Position numbers and translations under genes: made by a program. The notes below the pieces were generated by a model that searched no databases, was not told where the DNA came from, and saw only the letters and a list, made by a program, of their open reading frames with translations. Shown in pieces: positions 49,468 to 59,977 of a stretch of 64,000 nt of DNA (within the stretch, counting starts at the first letter, position 1; the number at the start of each line of letters is the position of its first letter). The DNA is from Rhodospirillales bacterium (GTDB lineage Bacteria > Pseudomonadota > Alphaproteobacteria > Acetobacterales > Acetobacteraceae), in contig JANXSM010000109.1 in assembly GCA_025352665.1 (NCBI GenBank), forward strand, positions 1 to 64,000, in the 5' to 3' direction.

Positions 49468-51956
49468 TTCTGCACTGGCTTCACGGCGCGCGCCGCAGTG
49501 ATGGCAGGACCGCAGGCATCGCCTCCGCGTTCGGCCGCCAGCGCCGCCAACGGGTTGCGCAGCGCGCTCGGAAGACCAGCCAGAAGGCCCGTCGCAAGTC
49601 CCTCGACAGCGCCCCCACTGTCCAACCCCACGTTGAGCTGTTGCAGCGTGCCAGTCACCCGCACCGGAACCACGATCCCAGGACCCGTGCGGATCATCGG
49701 GCGCAGCCGCAACGTCAGCGTTTCGTCGGCGAGATTGATCGTGCCAGTGCCCTGCACAAGCGCACGGCTGGTATCGAGCACCAGCGGCGCCAAGGTGCCG
49801 GCTCCGTGGCTCAGATCGGCGCGGGCCACCATGCAGCGCACACGGGTGCGGCCAAGTGGCGCCGCGGTGAGCAGCCCGACCGGCAACCGCGCCACCCGCA
49901 GTTTCTCGCCAAGTCGAGCAAGCAGCCGATTGTCGAGCTCCCCATCGGTCATCACGAGAGCAATCCGCCCGCTGAGACTCGCGGCGAGGGAGCGGGGATT
50001 GCCACCAACCCCACTCAGATCGGCGGAAACATCGACGGTGCCGGTCACGTCATCGGGCAGGCCAAGGGCGGTCAGCATCGGCTTCAGGGCAAGGCCGGGT
50101 GCCGCCAGCATCAGGCTTACGGAAGGCTCGGCCGCACTCGCATCCAAGGTCATCCGCCCGTCCATCTTGCCGCCTGGCAGGGTGGCGGAGATCGGATCGA
50201 TCGCAAGCCGCCCCTGTGTCAGCACTGCGCGACCTGACAAATCACGCGCGGTCACTTCGCCGAAGCGAAGTTCACCGATCGCAAGTCGCAGGTCAGCGTC
50301 CAGCGTCTTCAGCACCTCCAGATTGAACGGTCGATCGGAAATGATCCGGCCTGGCCGAGCATCCTGAGGGACCGTCGCCGGGGCAGAAATGTCCGCTGGC
50401 GCGGGAGGTGCCAAGGCCGGGGATGCTTGAGGCGTCGTTGCCATCAACGCGGCCCGCAGGGCGTCGAAATCGACCCGGCGCGAGGCGAGCTGTCCCTGCA
50501 CCGAAGGCCTTGGCAGCCAACCAAGCGTGATGTCTCCCGCAAAGTCGGCCTGCGGCAGAGTAAGGCTTGCGTGTGTGAGGTCGACGCCAGCCAACAAGGA
50601 CCCGTCGCGGTCGGTCACCCGGGCGTCCAACGCCAAGTCGCGCAGCGGCGGCAACGGGCGTCCCACCAACCGCGACAGGGCTGCGAGATCGGGAACGCGC
50701 AACGCCGTCGCCAGATCGATTCCGCTGAACGCCTTCACCGTTCCGACCGTGCCCTTGGCACTAAGTGTGGCTCCAGCCGCTTCGAGTGTGACGTCGACCG
50801 GAAACGGTATGCGCGCCGATGCGGTGGGAAGAATGCTCGCCAGACTGCCGAGATCGCCGAACATATGCAGGTGGGTTTCGGCAAATGAGCCTTCCGCCTC
50901 AGCATGCACTGGCTGGTCGATCGCCGGCGCCGTCAGCTCCAGGCGGCCCAGCATCGCCCCTGGCCTGACTGTCCGCAGATCGGTGGAACCCGCCCGCCCG
51001 GCCAGTGCCGTGAACACGGGAGCACCCGAGGCATCGCTGACCTTGGCAGTGGCCGAGACGTCGTGCAGCGCTGGCAGCGGCATGCCCAGCAACGTTCCGA
51101 TCGGCGCGAGATCAGGGGCCGAGGCCTCCAGCGTCAACGCATAGCCGCGCCCTTCCAGCGGACGCACGATAGTGCCGGCGGCAGCCAGCCGCGTACCTTC
51201 CGTGCGAACCACCATCTGCACCGGCCAGGGAGGTGCCGAGTCGACAGCGGCCCCGGTCTCCACAAGCCTGGCAAAACTGCCCAGCTCGGCGGTCACGGCG
51301 GCGGCATGGCCTTCCACGGTCATGTTGGCGGTGGCGGAAATAGCAGGCTGCGGGTCGGCCATCTCGCTGGCCTCGAGCGTTGCGATCTCGGCCACGTGCG
51401 AAACGCCGCGGCGCCCGTCACGCAAGGTCACGCGACCGCCTTCGATCCGCACCGACCCCACCGCAAAACGCGGCACGTTTCCGCTGGGAACAGTGCGTGC
51501 GGCCGCAGGCGTGGCACCTGGAGCAGAGGCCTGCCGGACCGCTGCAGGGCTCAAATGCCAGTTGCCATTGCCCGCCGCGTCGGTCTCCAACATCACATCC
51601 GGATGGACCAGCACCAGGCGAATGATCTCGATCCGGCCCTGCAGCAGCGGCCACAGGGCAAGCTGCGCCTCAGCCCGCCCCAAAGTGGCCAACTCCGGCC
51701 GCGAGAACCCAGGCGGATTGGCAAGCCCGACATCGTCTGCCCGTAAAGTAGGCGTCAGCGACAGCGCGATCGTGATTGGGCCGCGCAGTGCGAGCTCACG
51801 CCCGGTCGCAGCCAAGGCCGCCTCGGCGATGCGCGGCTTGAAGCGGTTGGGATCAACATAAAAATAGGCCGCGACCACGGCCGCCACCGGCAGTGCGAGC
51901 AGCACCAGCCAAACAATGGGCGAGGTATCCGACGATCCGCGCCGACGGCGTGCCAC
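49464..51956 (-). CDS. AsmA family protein
   Basis: An 830-residue protein with one N-terminal membrane helix (about residues 12-30) and a long periplasmic beta-rich body of the AsmA/TamB class. It contains GRELALRGPITIALSLTPTLRADDVGLANPPG near the start and the conserved C-terminal region with RVARLPVGLL. Such proteins are thought to move phospholipids to the outer membrane or affect its assembly. It is co-transcribed with the ATP12 gene through a 4-bp overlap. Confidence 0.85.
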   Translation of the reverse strand: MARRRRGSSDTSPIVWLVLLALPVAAVVAAYFYVDPNRFKPRIAEAALAATGRELALRGPITIALSLTPTLRADDVGLANPPGFSRPELATLGRAEAQLALWPLLQGRIEIIRLVLVHPDVMLETDAAGNGNWHLSPAAVRQASAPGATPAAARTVPSGNVPRFAVGSVRIEGGRVTLRDGRRGVSHVAEIATLEASEMADPQPAISATANMTVEGHAAAVTAELGSFARLVETGAAVDSAPPWPVQMVVRTEGTRLAAAGTIVRPLEGRGYALTLEASAPDLAPIGTLLGMPLPALHDVSATAKVSDASGAPVFTALAGRAGSTDLRTVRPGAMLGRLELTAPAIDQPVHAEAEGSFAETHLHMFGDLGSLASILPTASARIPFPVDVTLEAAGATLSAKGTVGTVKAFSGIDLATALRVPDLAALSRLVGRPLPPLRDLALDARVTDRDGSLLAGVDLTHASLTLPQADFAGDITLGWLPRPSVQGQLASRRVDFDALRAALMATTPQASPALAPPAPADISAPATVPQDARPGRIISDRPFNLEVLKTLDADLRLAIGELRFGEVTARDLSGRAVLTQGRLAIDPISATLPGGKMDGRMTLDASAAEPSVSLMLAAPGLALKPMLTALGLPDDVTGTVDVSADLSGVGGNPRSLAASLSGRIALVMTDGELDNRLLARLGEKLRVARLPVGLLTAAPLGRTRVRCMVARADLSHGAGTLAPLVLDTSRALVQGTGTINLADETLTLRLRPMIRTGPGIVVPVRVTGTLQQLNVGLDSGGAVEGLATGLLAGLPSALRNPLAALAAERGGDACGPAITAARAVKPVQK

Positions 51957-52044
51957 GTTCAGGTCCCTGCCGCCATGTCGATCACACGCATGAAGCTGTC
52001 CTATCCCAAAGCCGGCCGGAGATTAGCGAAACGGGGGCCGCCCG

Positions 52045-53040
52045 TCACCCGCGCCGCGACGGCTTGCGCAACTCGGGCTCGGTGAATCCCAATGTCTTGA
52101 ACGTCGCCACCATGTGCGGCGGCAGCGGTGCCTCCACCAACAGGCTGCCACCCGCCGGGTGCGGAAAGCCGATTTGGCGCGCATGCAGGTGCAGCCGATC
52201 GCCCAGGCCGTCGACCAGGGCGGTGTTGCGCCCTTCGATCTCCTTGCCATAAGGCGTGTCGCCCAGTATCGGCGCGCCGATCGCAGCGCACGACACCCGC
52301 AGCTGATGAGTCCGCCCGGTCAGCGGCTTCATCTCCAGCCAGGCGAGCTTGCGCGCGGCGTGATCCAACGTGGCGAAATCGGTGATCGCCCGCGCAACCT
52401 CGGTATCATACGCACCCGCCACCGCGGCCCGCTCACCCCGAAATCCATCGATCCGCACGAGATTGACGTCGATACGCCCCTCGACCGGCACCGGCCGGCC
52501 GCAGACCACGGCCCAATAGATCTTCTCCACCTCGCGCCCGCGAAACAGCGCGGCAAGCTTGGCCGCCACACCTGGCGTGCGCGCAACAACCAGCACACCG
52601 GAGGTGTCCTTATCCAGCCGGTGCACCAGCCGCGGCCGATGCTCCGAACCGAAGCGCAAGCCGTCCAGCAGCCCGTCGAGGTGACGGGAAATCCCCGGCC
52701 CACCCTGGCTCGGCAAGCCAGGCGGCTTGTCAAGCACGATCACATGATCGTCGCGATACAGCACGAGCTTGCTCATCTCGGCTTCGAGCAACGGGTCGAA
52801 CACCGGCGCCGGCTTTTCGGCGATTTTCACCACCAGCGCCGGCAGCGGCGGCACCCGCACGCTTTGCCCCTTTTCCAGCCGAGTCGAGGTTTCCACGCGC
52901 TTGCCGTCGACGCGGATCTGCCCGGTGCGACACAGTTTCTGGATCACACCCTGAGTTGCACTCGGAAAATGCCGCCGAAACCAGCGGTCCAGCCGCAGCT
53001 CGGCCTCATCCTCGGTGATCACGCGGGTGCTGATGGTCAT
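52045..53040 (-). CDS. RluA/RluC family 23S rRNA pseudouridine synthase
   Basis: A 331-residue enzyme. The start ATG 53040 overlaps the rarA stop as ATGA. An N-terminal S4 RNA-binding domain (about 12-75) precedes the synthase domain, whose catalytic Asp near residue 145 is in RLVHRLDKDTSGVLVVAR. The C-terminal GRTHQLRVSCAAIGAPILGD is standard. RluC is the most likely subtype, but RluD cannot be excluded. Confidence 0.88.
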   Translation of the reverse strand: MTISTRVITEDEAELRLDRWFRRHFPSATQGVIQKLCRTGQIRVDGKRVETSTRLEKGQSVRVPPLPALVVKIAEKPAPVFDPLLEAEMSKLVLYRDDHVIVLDKPPGLPSQGGPGISRHLDGLLDGLRFGSEHRPRLVHRLDKDTSGVLVVARTPGVAAKLAALFRGREVEKIYWAVVCGRPVPVEGRIDVNLVRIDGFRGERAAVAGAYDTEVARAITDFATLDHAARKLAWLEMKPLTGRTHQLRVSCAAIGAPILGDTPYGKEIEGRNTALVDGLGDRLHLHARQIGFPHPAGGSLLVEAPLPPHMVATFKTLGFTEPELRKPSRRG

Positions 53041-54326
53041 GTCGATTTGTCCTGGCGCAACTCCGCCCAATGGGCGAGGCGCTTGCCCAGTTCGCGCTCA
53101 AAGCCACGATCCCGGGGGCGATAGAATTCCTGGCGGGCCAATCCGTCGGGAAAATAGTTCTGGCCGGAAAACGCGTCCGCCGTGTCGTGGTCATAGGCGT
53201 AGCCGCTGCCATAGCCCAGGTTTTTCATGAGTTTGGTCGGCGCATTGAGGATATGCGCCGGCGGCATGAGGCTGCCGGTCGCCTTAGCCGCCCGCATGGC
53301 AGCGCCAAACGCTGTATAAACAGCGTTCGATTTCGGCGCGGTGCCGAGATAAAGCACCACTTGCGCCAGCGCCAATTCGCCCTCGGGAGAGCCCAGCCGC
53401 TCATAGGTCTCCCACCCCGCCAAGGCCTGCACCAACGCCTGAGGATCCGCGAGCCCCACGTCCTCGGCGGCAAAACGCACCAGCCGCCGCGCGATGAAAC
53501 GCGGATCCTCGCCCCCCGTCAGCATGCGTGCGAACCAATACAACGCCGCATCCGGATCAGACCCACGCAGCGACTTATGCAATGCGGAGATCAGGTTGTA
53601 GTGCTCCTCCCGATCCTTGTCGTACAGCGCCGCCCGCTTCGACAAAAGCTGCGAAAGTGCAGTGACATCGAGCGGCGTGGGATCCTCCACCGCCGACAAC
53701 TGCTCCGCCATATTCAGCAAATAGCGACCATCGCCGTCGGCCATCGCGCGCAGCGCGTCGCGTGCCTCAGCCGTTAACGGCAACGGGCGCCCCAGTGCCG
53801 CCTCCAGTCGCGCCAGCAGCAAAGCAAGCGCCGTATCGTCCAGCCGGCGCAAAACAAGCACCTGGCACCGCGACAGCAGCGCGCCGTTCAGCGCGAACGA
53901 CGGGTTTTCGGTGGTGGCGCCCACCAGCACCACCGTGCCGTTCTCCACCACCGGCAGAAACCCGTCTTGCTGGGCCCGATTGAAGCGATGGATCTCGTCG
54001 ACGAACAGCAGCGTGCCCTCGCCAAGCCGCCGCCGTTTCGTCGCTTCCTCAAACACTTTCTTGAGGTCTGCAACGCCCGAGAACACTGCCGACAACTGCA
54101 CGAAAGCAAGCCCGGCGCGATCCGCCAGCAAACGGGCAATCGTGGTTTTGCCAACGCCCGGGGGGCCCCACAGAATCATCGACGCCAGAGACCCACGCGC
54201 CAGCATGCGCGTTAAGGTCCCCTCCGGCCCCACCAGATGATCCTGGCCGACGATCTCGCCCAACTCGGCCGGGCGCATACGATCAGCCAATGGCTGCAGA
54301 CTAACCACGCACACTCCCAACAACAC
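53037..54326 (-). CDS. rarA: Replication-associated recombination ATPase RarA
   Basis: A 429-residue AAA+ protein related to clamp loaders and RuvB that acts at stalled forks. Walker A is GPPGVGKTT (near 58), Walker B is LLFVDEIHRFN (near 108), and sensor 1 is VGATTENPSF. The MgsA C-terminal domain includes LPPAHILNAPTKLMKNLGYG-like sequence (here MPPAHILNAP). The first in-frame ATG has no clear ribosome site; the start could be a few codons downstream. Confidence 0.94.
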   Translation of the reverse strand: MLLGVCVVSLQPLADRMRPAELGEIVGQDHLVGPEGTLTRMLARGSLASMILWGPPGVGKTTIARLLADRAGLAFVQLSAVFSGVADLKKVFEEATKRRRLGEGTLLFVDEIHRFNRAQQDGFLPVVENGTVVLVGATTENPSFALNGALLSRCQVLVLRRLDDTALALLLARLEAALGRPLPLTAEARDALRAMADGDGRYLLNMAEQLSAVEDPTPLDVTALSQLLSKRAALYDKDREEHYNLISALHKSLRGSDPDAALYWFARMLTGGEDPRFIARRLVRFAAEDVGLADPQALVQALAGWETYERLGSPEGELALAQVVLYLGTAPKSNAVYTAFGAAMRAAKATGSLMPPAHILNAPTKLMKNLGYGSGYAYDHDTADAFSGQNYFPDGLARQEFYRPRDRGFERELGKRLAHWAELRQDKST

Positions 54327-54328
54327 AA

Positions 54329-54348
54329 GACCGGCACAAAGGCCGGTC
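54329..54348 (-). terminator. Terminator of the rpsM-rplQ operon
   Basis: GACCGGC at 54329-54335 pairs with 54342-54348 over a 6-nt loop. On the minus strand it is followed by TTGTGTTGTT and lies 30 bp after the rplQ stop. This is a plausible intrinsic terminator for the alpha operon. Confidence 0.6.
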
Positions 54349-54377
54349 CATGCATCAGGTCATCAAAGCGGTAAGAC

Positions 54378-54800
54378 CTACTCGCCGTCGGTGTCAGCGG
54401 CAGCCTCAGGCTTCGGACCCGAATCCAGCCCCTTGGCCGACGGATCGCGGTCGACCAGCTCGATGAGCGCCATTGGCGCACAATCGCCATAACGTGTTCC
54501 GGCTCGCAGCACGCGGGTGTAACCACCCTGGCGATCCTTGTAGCGCTCGGCAATCGTCGTGAAGAGCTTGGAGACGATCACGTCGTCGCGCAGCTGGGCA
54601 TAAGCCTGGCGGCGTGCATGCAAGCTGCCGCGCTTGCCCAGCGTGATCAGCTTCTCAGCCACAGGACCCAATTCCTTTGCCTTGGGCAAAGTGGTGGTGA
54701 TCTGTTCGTGCTTGATCAACGCATGCGCCATGTTGCGAAACATGGCGAAGCGATGGGTATCGGTTACGCCGAGCTTCCGGCCGGCCACCCCGTGACGCAT
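54378..54800 (-). CDS. rplQ: Ribosomal protein bL17
   Basis: A 140-residue protein of the large subunit exit-tunnel region. [31 protein letters not shown] and the [20 protein letters not shown] block match. It is last in the alpha operon. The 179-bp gap to rpoA is unusually long and contains repeat copy E. Confidence 0.97.
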   Translation of the reverse strand: MRHGVAGRKLGVTDTHRFAMFRNMAHALIKHEQITTTLPKAKELGPVAEKLITLGKRGSLHARRQAYAQLRDDVIVSKLFTTIAERYKDRQGGYTRVLRAGTRYGDCAPMALIELVDRDPSAKGLDSGPKPEAAADTDGE

Positions 54801-54880
54801 TGTCTAAATCCCTATCATGACCACTCGCCAATGCGTTCCTGACGCAATGGCGAAAAGTGATCGAACAAATGGTTCGCTCT

Positions 54881-54982
54881 GAAGCAATCTCGCCGGCAGC
54901 CAAGCCAACCGCCAGCTAAATTACGTATCAAAACAAAGGCAAGATCCTCACCGCTTCGCCTACCAGAAGCGACCAGGTGCTA
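54881..54982 (+). repeat. Dispersed two-hairpin repeat, copy E (subfamily 2)
   Basis: It aligns with copy D: AGCAATNTCGCC, AAGCCAACC, TAAAACAA-like ATCAAAACAAAGG, and the second hairpin GCTTC-GCCTACCA-GAAGC with flanking CACC/GGTG pairing. The first hairpin is decayed. On the minus strand its first bases supply the TAG stop of rpoA, and the hairpin is followed by CTTTGTTTTGA. It sits between rpoA and rplQ, inside an essential operon. Confidence 0.75.
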
Positions 54983-56011
54983 GAACGGCTCCTCGAGCCG
55001 GCGCGCGAGATCTTCAACATTCTCAGGCGGCCAACCAACAACGCTCATACCCAGCGACAGGCCCATGGAGGCAAGAACCTCCTTGATTTCGTTGAGCGAC
55101 TTGCGGCCGAAGTTTGGCGTCCGCAGCATTTCCTGTTCAGACTTCTGAACGAGATCACCGATATAGACGATGTTGTCGTTCTTGAGGCAATTGGCCGAAC
55201 GCACCGAAAGCTCCAACTCGTCAACCTTGCGCAGCAGATTGCGATTGAACGGCAGATCGTCCTGCGGCTCCTCATGACGCACTGCCTGCGGCTCATCGAA
55301 GTTGATGAACAGCTGCAGCTGGTCCTGTAAGATACGGGATGCCAAAGCCACGGCGTCCTCAGGCGAAACAGCACCGTTGGTCTCAACGGTCAGCAGCAAC
55401 TTGTCGTAGTCGGTGATCTGACCCACGCGAGTCGGCTCAACCTTGTAGGACACGCGCCGCACCGGCGAGAAGATGCTGTCGACTGGAATCAGTCCGATCG
55501 GCGCATCCTCAGGGCGGTTGGCCGAAGCCGGCACATAACCCTTTGAGCTGTTGACCGTGAACTCCATGCCCAGCTTGATACCGTCATCGAGTGTGCAAAT
55601 CACCAGATCTGGGTTCATCACGTCGATGTCATGCCCGGCCTGGATCTGGCCAGCCCGAACTTCACCGGGGCCAGTGGCCGTCAACACCATGCGCTTGGGG
55701 CCATCGCCATGCATCCGCAGTGCAAGCTGCTTGATGTTCAGCACGATGTCGGTGACGTCTTCGCGGACGCCTGGGATCGAGCTGAATTCATGCAGCACGC
55801 CGTCGATCTGCACGGCAGTGACGGCAGCGCCTTGCAGCGACGACATCAGCACGCGGCGAATAGCATTGCCCAACGTCATGCCGAAACCGCGCTCCAGCGG
55901 CTCCGCGATGATCGTCGCCAAGCGTGACGGATCAGACCCGGGCTCGACGTCGAGCTTTTCCGGCTTGATCAGCGACTGCCAATTCTTCTGTAAGACTGCG
56001 GACAATCTCAT
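54980..56011 (-). CDS. rpoA: RNA polymerase alpha subunit
   Basis: A 343-residue subunit. ATG 56011, with GAGG upstream, gives [20 protein letters not shown]. The N-terminal dimerisation domain ([18 protein letters not shown], to about 230) and the C-terminal DNA- and activator-binding domain ([20 protein letters not shown], about 255-330) are complete. The TAG stop lies in a dispersed repeat. Confidence 0.97.
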   Translation of the reverse strand: MRLSAVLQKNWQSLIKPEKLDVEPGSDPSRLATIIAEPLERGFGMTLGNAIRRVLMSSLQGAAVTAVQIDGVLHEFSSIPGVREDVTDIVLNIKQLALRMHGDGPKRMVLTATGPGEVRAGQIQAGHDIDVMNPDLVICTLDDGIKLGMEFTVNSSKGYVPASANRPEDAPIGLIPVDSIFSPVRRVSYKVEPTRVGQITDYDKLLLTVETNGAVSPEDAVALASRILQDQLQLFINFDEPQAVRHEEPQDDLPFNRNLLRKVDELELSVRSANCLKNDNIVYIGDLVQKSEQEMLRTPNFGRKSLNEIKEVLASMGLSLGMSVVGWPPENVEDLARRLEEPF

Positions 56012-56021
56012 GCTGGTGGCC

Positions 56022-56414
56022 TCAAACGCGCCGCCGCTTGCGCGGACGGCAGCCATTGTGCGGAACAGGCGTGGTGTCGCGGATCGCTGTGATCGAGAAG
56101 CCAACCGCTTGCAAAGCACGCAGCGCGCTCTCGCGGCCCGAACCAGGACCGTTCACTTCAATCTCAAGTGTCTCCATACCATGCTCGCGCGCCTTTTTAC
56201 CGGCGTCCTCGGCTGCGACTTGCGCGGCATAGGGGGTGCTCTTGCGGCTGCCCTTAAAGCCCTGCGCACCGGCGGACGACCAGGCAATCGTGTTGCCCTG
56301 GGCATCGGTGATGGTGATCATGGTGTTATTGAACGTCGCGGCCACATGGGCCACGCCGGAGGTGATATTCTTGCGTTCCTTTTTACGGGTACGCGCGGCG
56401 GCTGGCTTCGCCAT
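56022..56414 (-). CDS. rpsK: Ribosomal protein uS11
   Basis: A 130-residue small-subunit platform protein. [41 protein letters not shown] and the C-terminal [13 protein letters not shown] are diagnostic. It lies 10 bp upstream of the rpoA start. Confidence 0.97.
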   Translation of the reverse strand: MAKPAAARTRKKERKNITSGVAHVAATFNNTMITITDAQGNTIAWSSAGAQGFKGSRKSTPYAAQVAAEDAGKKAREHGMETLEIEVNGPGSGRESALRALQAVGFSITAIRDTTPVPHNGCRPRKRRRV

Positions 56415-56524
56415 AATGATTCGTCCTGTTCAGGTGCTGGGCGCACGGCCACAAATTCGTAAACTGATCGACTGGGCCGCACGCCAACAGCCGGTAAAGC
56501 GAGATGAGGCGGGGTAAGCCCGCC

Positions 56525-56902
56525 TTACTTCGTCACCTTCTTCTTACCGGCGATCGCCACGGCCTTGCCCTTGCGGGTGCGCGCGTTGGTGTGCGTGCGC
56601 TGGCCGCGAACCGGCAGGCCTTTGCGATGGCGAAGGCCGCGGTAACAGCCCAGATCCATCAGCCGCTTAATGTTCATCGCCACTTCACGCCGCAGGTCGC
56701 CCTCGACGCGGTATTCCCGGTCGATGAGTTCACGGATCTTGACCACCTCGTCGTCCGATAACTGGTTGACCCGACGCTCGTCCGGAATGGCGAGCTTGGT
56801 GCAGATGCTCTGCGCCTTGGTCGGTCCAATGCCGAAAATGTAGCGAAGGCTGATCTTCACCCGCTTGTTGGTCGGGATATTCACACCGGCAATACGCGCC
56901 AC
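56525..56902 (-). CDS. rpsM: Ribosomal protein uS13
   Basis: A 125-residue small-subunit head protein. [23 protein letters not shown] and [24 protein letters not shown] match. It is the first gene after the promoter at 57050-57077, so the alpha operon (rpsM-rpsK-rpoA-rplQ) is transcribed separately from the spc operon. Confidence 0.97.
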   Translation of the reverse strand: MARIAGVNIPTNKRVKISLRYIFGIGPTKAQSICTKLAIPDERRVNQLSDDEVVKIRELIDREYRVEGDLRREVAMNIKRLMDLGCYRGLRHRKGLPVRGQRTHTNARTRKGKAVAIAGKKKVTK

Positions 56903-57049
56903 GCCCTGTCTCTCCTGGTCGCCCGCGACACGCCATAATGGCCCGCAACGGTCTGTCTTGTTCGCCCTTCAGAAGCGTTTGGACGCTTCCGAAAGATCTG
57001 GGAAAATTCATCCGCGGGGCCCGTAGAACAGGCCTCGTCAAGGGCGCGC

Positions 57050-57077
57050 ACTATAGCCACGGCCCCACCGGAGTCAA
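57050..57077 (-). promoter_or_regulatory. Sigma-70 promoter of the alpha operon
   Basis: On the minus strand TTGACT (57077-57072) and TATAGT (57055-57050) are separated by 16 bp, close to consensus. It lies about 150 bp before rpsM within a 253-bp gap after adk. A 7-bp hairpin at 56972-56989 in the leader (GAAGCGT/ACGCTTC) may be regulatory. Confidence 0.7.
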
Positions 57078-57155
57078 TCAATTCAGATCAACTCTTCGTG
57101 ATCTCTATCATAACCTAGGCGGCACCGTGTCGAGCCGCTGGCGTGCCGCCTGGCG

Positions 57156-57809
57156 TCAGCTGACCGGCTCCAGCAGTGCCACAAGCTGGCGTGTCACCTC
57201 GCCCATGTCAGCCATGCCGTCCACCGTCTGCAGCCTCCCCAGTGCCGCGTAGTGCGGCAGGATGGGGGCGGTCTGCTCGTGATAGGCGGCCAACCGCGCC
57301 GCCACGGTCTCACGCTTGTCATCGGCCCGGCGGATGAACTCGGTACTGCCACATTTGTCGCACACCCCAGCCACCCCCGTCGGGTGGAAAACATCGTGGT
57401 AGCCAGCACCACACTTCGCACAGGTGAAGCGACCGGCGATCCGCTCCACCAGCAGCGCATCGTCGACCTTGAGCTCGATCACCGCATCCAACTGGACGCC
57501 CTTGCTCTCCAGCATGGCATCCAGCGCCCGGGCCTGCGGCACCGTCCGGGGAAACCCGTCCAAGATGAACCCTTTGACGCAGTCCGCCTGGCTGATCCGA
57601 TTGGCAAGCATGCGTATGATGATGTCGTCGGACACCAGAGCGCCGCTCTCCATCACCGCCCTCGCCTGCAGCCCGATCTCGGTGCCAGCCTTCACCTCGG
57701 CGCGCAGCATGTCGCCCGTCGAGATCTGGGCAATGCCATAGCGGTCCTCGAGTATCTTCGCCTGAGTCCCCTTACCGGCACCCGGCGGTCCTAGCAGGAT
57801 CAGCTTCAC
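57156..57809 (-). CDS. adk: Adenylate kinase
   Basis: A 217-residue enzyme interconverting ATP, AMP and ADP. GTG 57809 overlaps the secY stop (GTGA). The P-loop [10 protein letters not shown] (about 7-16), [11 protein letters not shown] and [10 protein letters not shown] are present. It has the long LID with four cysteines (CAKC and CDKC), so it should bind zinc like the Bacillus-type enzyme. Position after secY is the usual spc layout. Confidence 0.96.
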   Translation of the reverse strand: MKLILLGPPGAGKGTQAKILEDRYGIAQISTGDMLRAEVKAGTEIGLQARAVMESGALVSDDIIIRMLANRISQADCVKGFILDGFPRTVPQARALDAMLESKGVQLDAVIELKVDDALLVERIAGRFTCAKCGAGYHDVFHPTGVAGVCDKCGSTEFIRRADDKRETVAARLAAYHEQTAPILPHYAALGRLQTVDGMADMGEVTRQLVALLEPVS

Positions 57810-59158
57810 CGTCCCCGTCCCTTCACGCGCGCTTTCTTGATCATGCCTTCGTACTGGTGCGCCAGCAGATGAGACTGGATTTGCGTCACAGTGTCCATGG
57901 TCACCGAAACGATAATCATCAGGCTGGTGCCACCAAAGTAGAACGGCACGCCATATCGGCTGATCAAAATCTCCGGCAACAAACACACGATGCACATGTA
58001 GATCGCACCGATCGTGGTGAGACGGGTCAGCACGTAGTCGAAGTAACTCGCCGTGTTGCTGCCGGGCCGAATGCCCGGAATAAAGCCCCCGTATTTCTTC
58101 AGGTTCTCGGCGGTCTCCTCCGGATTGAACACGACTGCCGTATAAAAATAGCTGAAAAAGATGATCATCCCGGCATAGGCCGCCATATAAAGCGGCTGAC
58201 CATGCGCCAGCGCCTGGCCGATGATCGCGAGCCAGCCAGGCTCTGCCCCCCCGGCCTGCGCGGAAAACCCACCGATCGTCGCCGGGATCAGCAGGATGGA
58301 ACTCGCAAAGATCGGCGGGATCACGCCAGCTGTGTTGATCTTCAACGGCATATGCGTCGAATCGCCACCGAACATTCGCTGCCCGACCTGGCGCTTGGGA
58401 TATTGCACCACAATCCGCCGCTGCGCCCGCTCGACGAACACGATGAAGGCGATCACCGCCACCGCGATCACGGCGAACGAGACGATGAACACAGGGCTCA
58501 ACGCGCCGGTGCGCCCCAACTCAAGCAGGCTCGCCAGCGAATGCGGCAGATTGGCGACGATGCCCGCGAAAATGATCAGCGACGTCCCGTTGCCGATCCC
58601 GCGCGAGGTGATCTGCTCTCCCACCCACATCAGGAACATCGTGCCGCCCACCAGCGTCACCACGCAGGACATGCGGAAGAACAGCCCAGGGTCGATCACC
58701 GCGGAGCCGAAGCTCCCCTTCATCCCCTCCAGACCCACGGCAATGCCGTAGCTCTGAAATAGCGCGATCACCACGGTGAGGTATCGCGTGTATTGGTTCA
58801 GCTTCTTGCGCCCTGTCTCACCCTCCTTCTTAAGGGTCTCCAGCGACGGAATAGCGGCCGACATCAGCTGAATGATAATCGAGGCCGATATGTAAGGCAT
58901 GATGTTCAGCGCAAACACCGTCATCCGCCCCAGCGCGCCGCCGCTGAACATGTCGAACATGCCGAGGATGCCGCCACCATGTTGGTTGAGGAGCTCCCCC
59001 ATCACGGTCGCATCGACGCCCGGCACAGGAATATAGGTGCCGAGCCGGTAAACCAGCAGCGCGCCCAAAGTGAACCATATCCGAGCCTTGAGCTCGGTGG
59101 CCTTGGAAAGCGTGCCAAAGTTAAGATTTGAGGCGAGCTGCTCGGCTGCCGAAGCCAT
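57806..59158 (-). CDS. secY: Preprotein translocase subunit SecY
   Basis: A 450-residue channel subunit with ten membrane helices. ATG 59158 is preferred over the in-frame ATG at 59191 because it gives [54 protein letters not shown] and [23 protein letters not shown]-like C-terminal sequence are typical. Confidence 0.96.
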   Translation of the reverse strand: MASAAEQLASNLNFGTLSKATELKARIWFTLGALLVYRLGTYIPVPGVDATVMGELLNQHGGGILGMFDMFSGGALGRMTVFALNIMPYISASIIIQLMSAAIPSLETLKKEGETGRKKLNQYTRYLTVVIALFQSYGIAVGLEGMKGSFGSAVIDPGLFFRMSCVVTLVGGTMFLMWVGEQITSRGIGNGTSLIIFAGIVANLPHSLASLLELGRTGALSPVFIVSFAVIAVAVIAFIVFVERAQRRIVVQYPKRQVGQRMFGGDSTHMPLKINTAGVIPPIFASSILLIPATIGGFSAQAGGAEPGWLAIIGQALAHGQPLYMAAYAGMIIFFSYFYTAVVFNPEETAENLKKYGGFIPGIRPGSNTASYFDYVLTRLTTIGAIYMCIVCLLPEILISRYGVPFYFGGTSLMIIVSVTMDTVTQIQSHLLAHQYEGMIKKARVKGRGR

Positions 59159-59264
59159 GGTGGTATCCTCGTTTGAGTGCCAGACAGGCAAACGGCGCCG
59201 ATGGACAAATCCACCGGCGCCGCGAGCTTACATCATACAAGCATCCGGGGGGAAACCCGAAGGC

Positions 59265-59759
59265 TCAGGCTGCAGGCGCCTCGGCCGCAGCCTTGGAGGC
59301 AACCGTCGTTGTCACCGTCCCACCGGCGGCCTCGATAGCGGCAACCGCCGTGGCCGAGGCACCGGACACCGTGATGTGCACTGCCGTGGTGATCACGCCC
59401 ATCGCCAGCAACCGCGCACCGGCAATTTTGCCTCCGCGCATCAGCCCCGCATCCTTCAGCACCATCTCGGTGATCGGTGCCGAACCATCGATCCGGCCGG
59501 CCGCGATCGCCTTGGCGATCGCCCCGATATTCACCGGCGCGTATTCCTGACGAAAGATGTTTGTGAAGCCGCGCTTCGGCAACCGGCGATAGATTGGCAG
59601 CTGCCCACCCTCGAACCCATTCAGCGACACGCCTTCACGCGCTTTCTGACCCTTCACGCCCCTGCCCGAAGTCTTGCCCTTGCCCGAACCGATACCCCGG
59701 CCAAGCCGCTTGAACTTCAGACGCGAGCCGGGATTGTCCCGAAGATTGTTGAGTTCCAT
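59265..59759 (-). CDS. rplO: Ribosomal protein uL15
   Basis: A 164-residue large-subunit protein. [34 protein letters not shown] and [18 protein letters not shown] are diagnostic. The ATG overlaps the rpmD stop as TGATG. Confidence 0.97.
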   Translation of the reverse strand: MELNNLRDNPGSRLKFKRLGRGIGSGKGKTSGRGVKGQKAREGVSLNGFEGGQLPIYRRLPKRGFTNIFRQEYAPVNIGAIAKAIAAGRIDGSAPITEMVLKDAGLMRGGKIAGARLLAMGVITTAVHITVSGASATAVAAIEAAGGTVTTTVASKAAAEAPAA

Positions 59760-59977
59760 CAGACCCCGTCCTCCACCTTGATCAGGTGGGCCACCTTGCG
59801 GATCATCCCGCGCACCGAGGGAGTGTCCTCGAGCACACGCGTCGCACGGATCTTGTTGAGACCAAGCCCGACCAGCGTTGCCTTCTGACCCGGCTTGCGG
59901 CCGAGGGCGGAATTCACCTGCGTCACCCGAACAGTCTTCTTGGCTTCCGTGTTTTCAGGAGCGAGGAGTTCAGACAT
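59759..59977 (-). CDS. rpmD: Ribosomal protein uL30
   Basis: A 72-residue protein from ATG 59977. [28 protein letters not shown] matches uL30. Its 5' end overlaps the rpsE stop by 8 bp and its stop overlaps rplO, showing tight coupling. Confidence 0.95.
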   Translation of the reverse strand: MSELLAPENTEAKKTVRVTQVNSALGRKPGQKATLVGLGLNKIRATRVLEDTPSVRGMIRKVAHLIKVEDGV

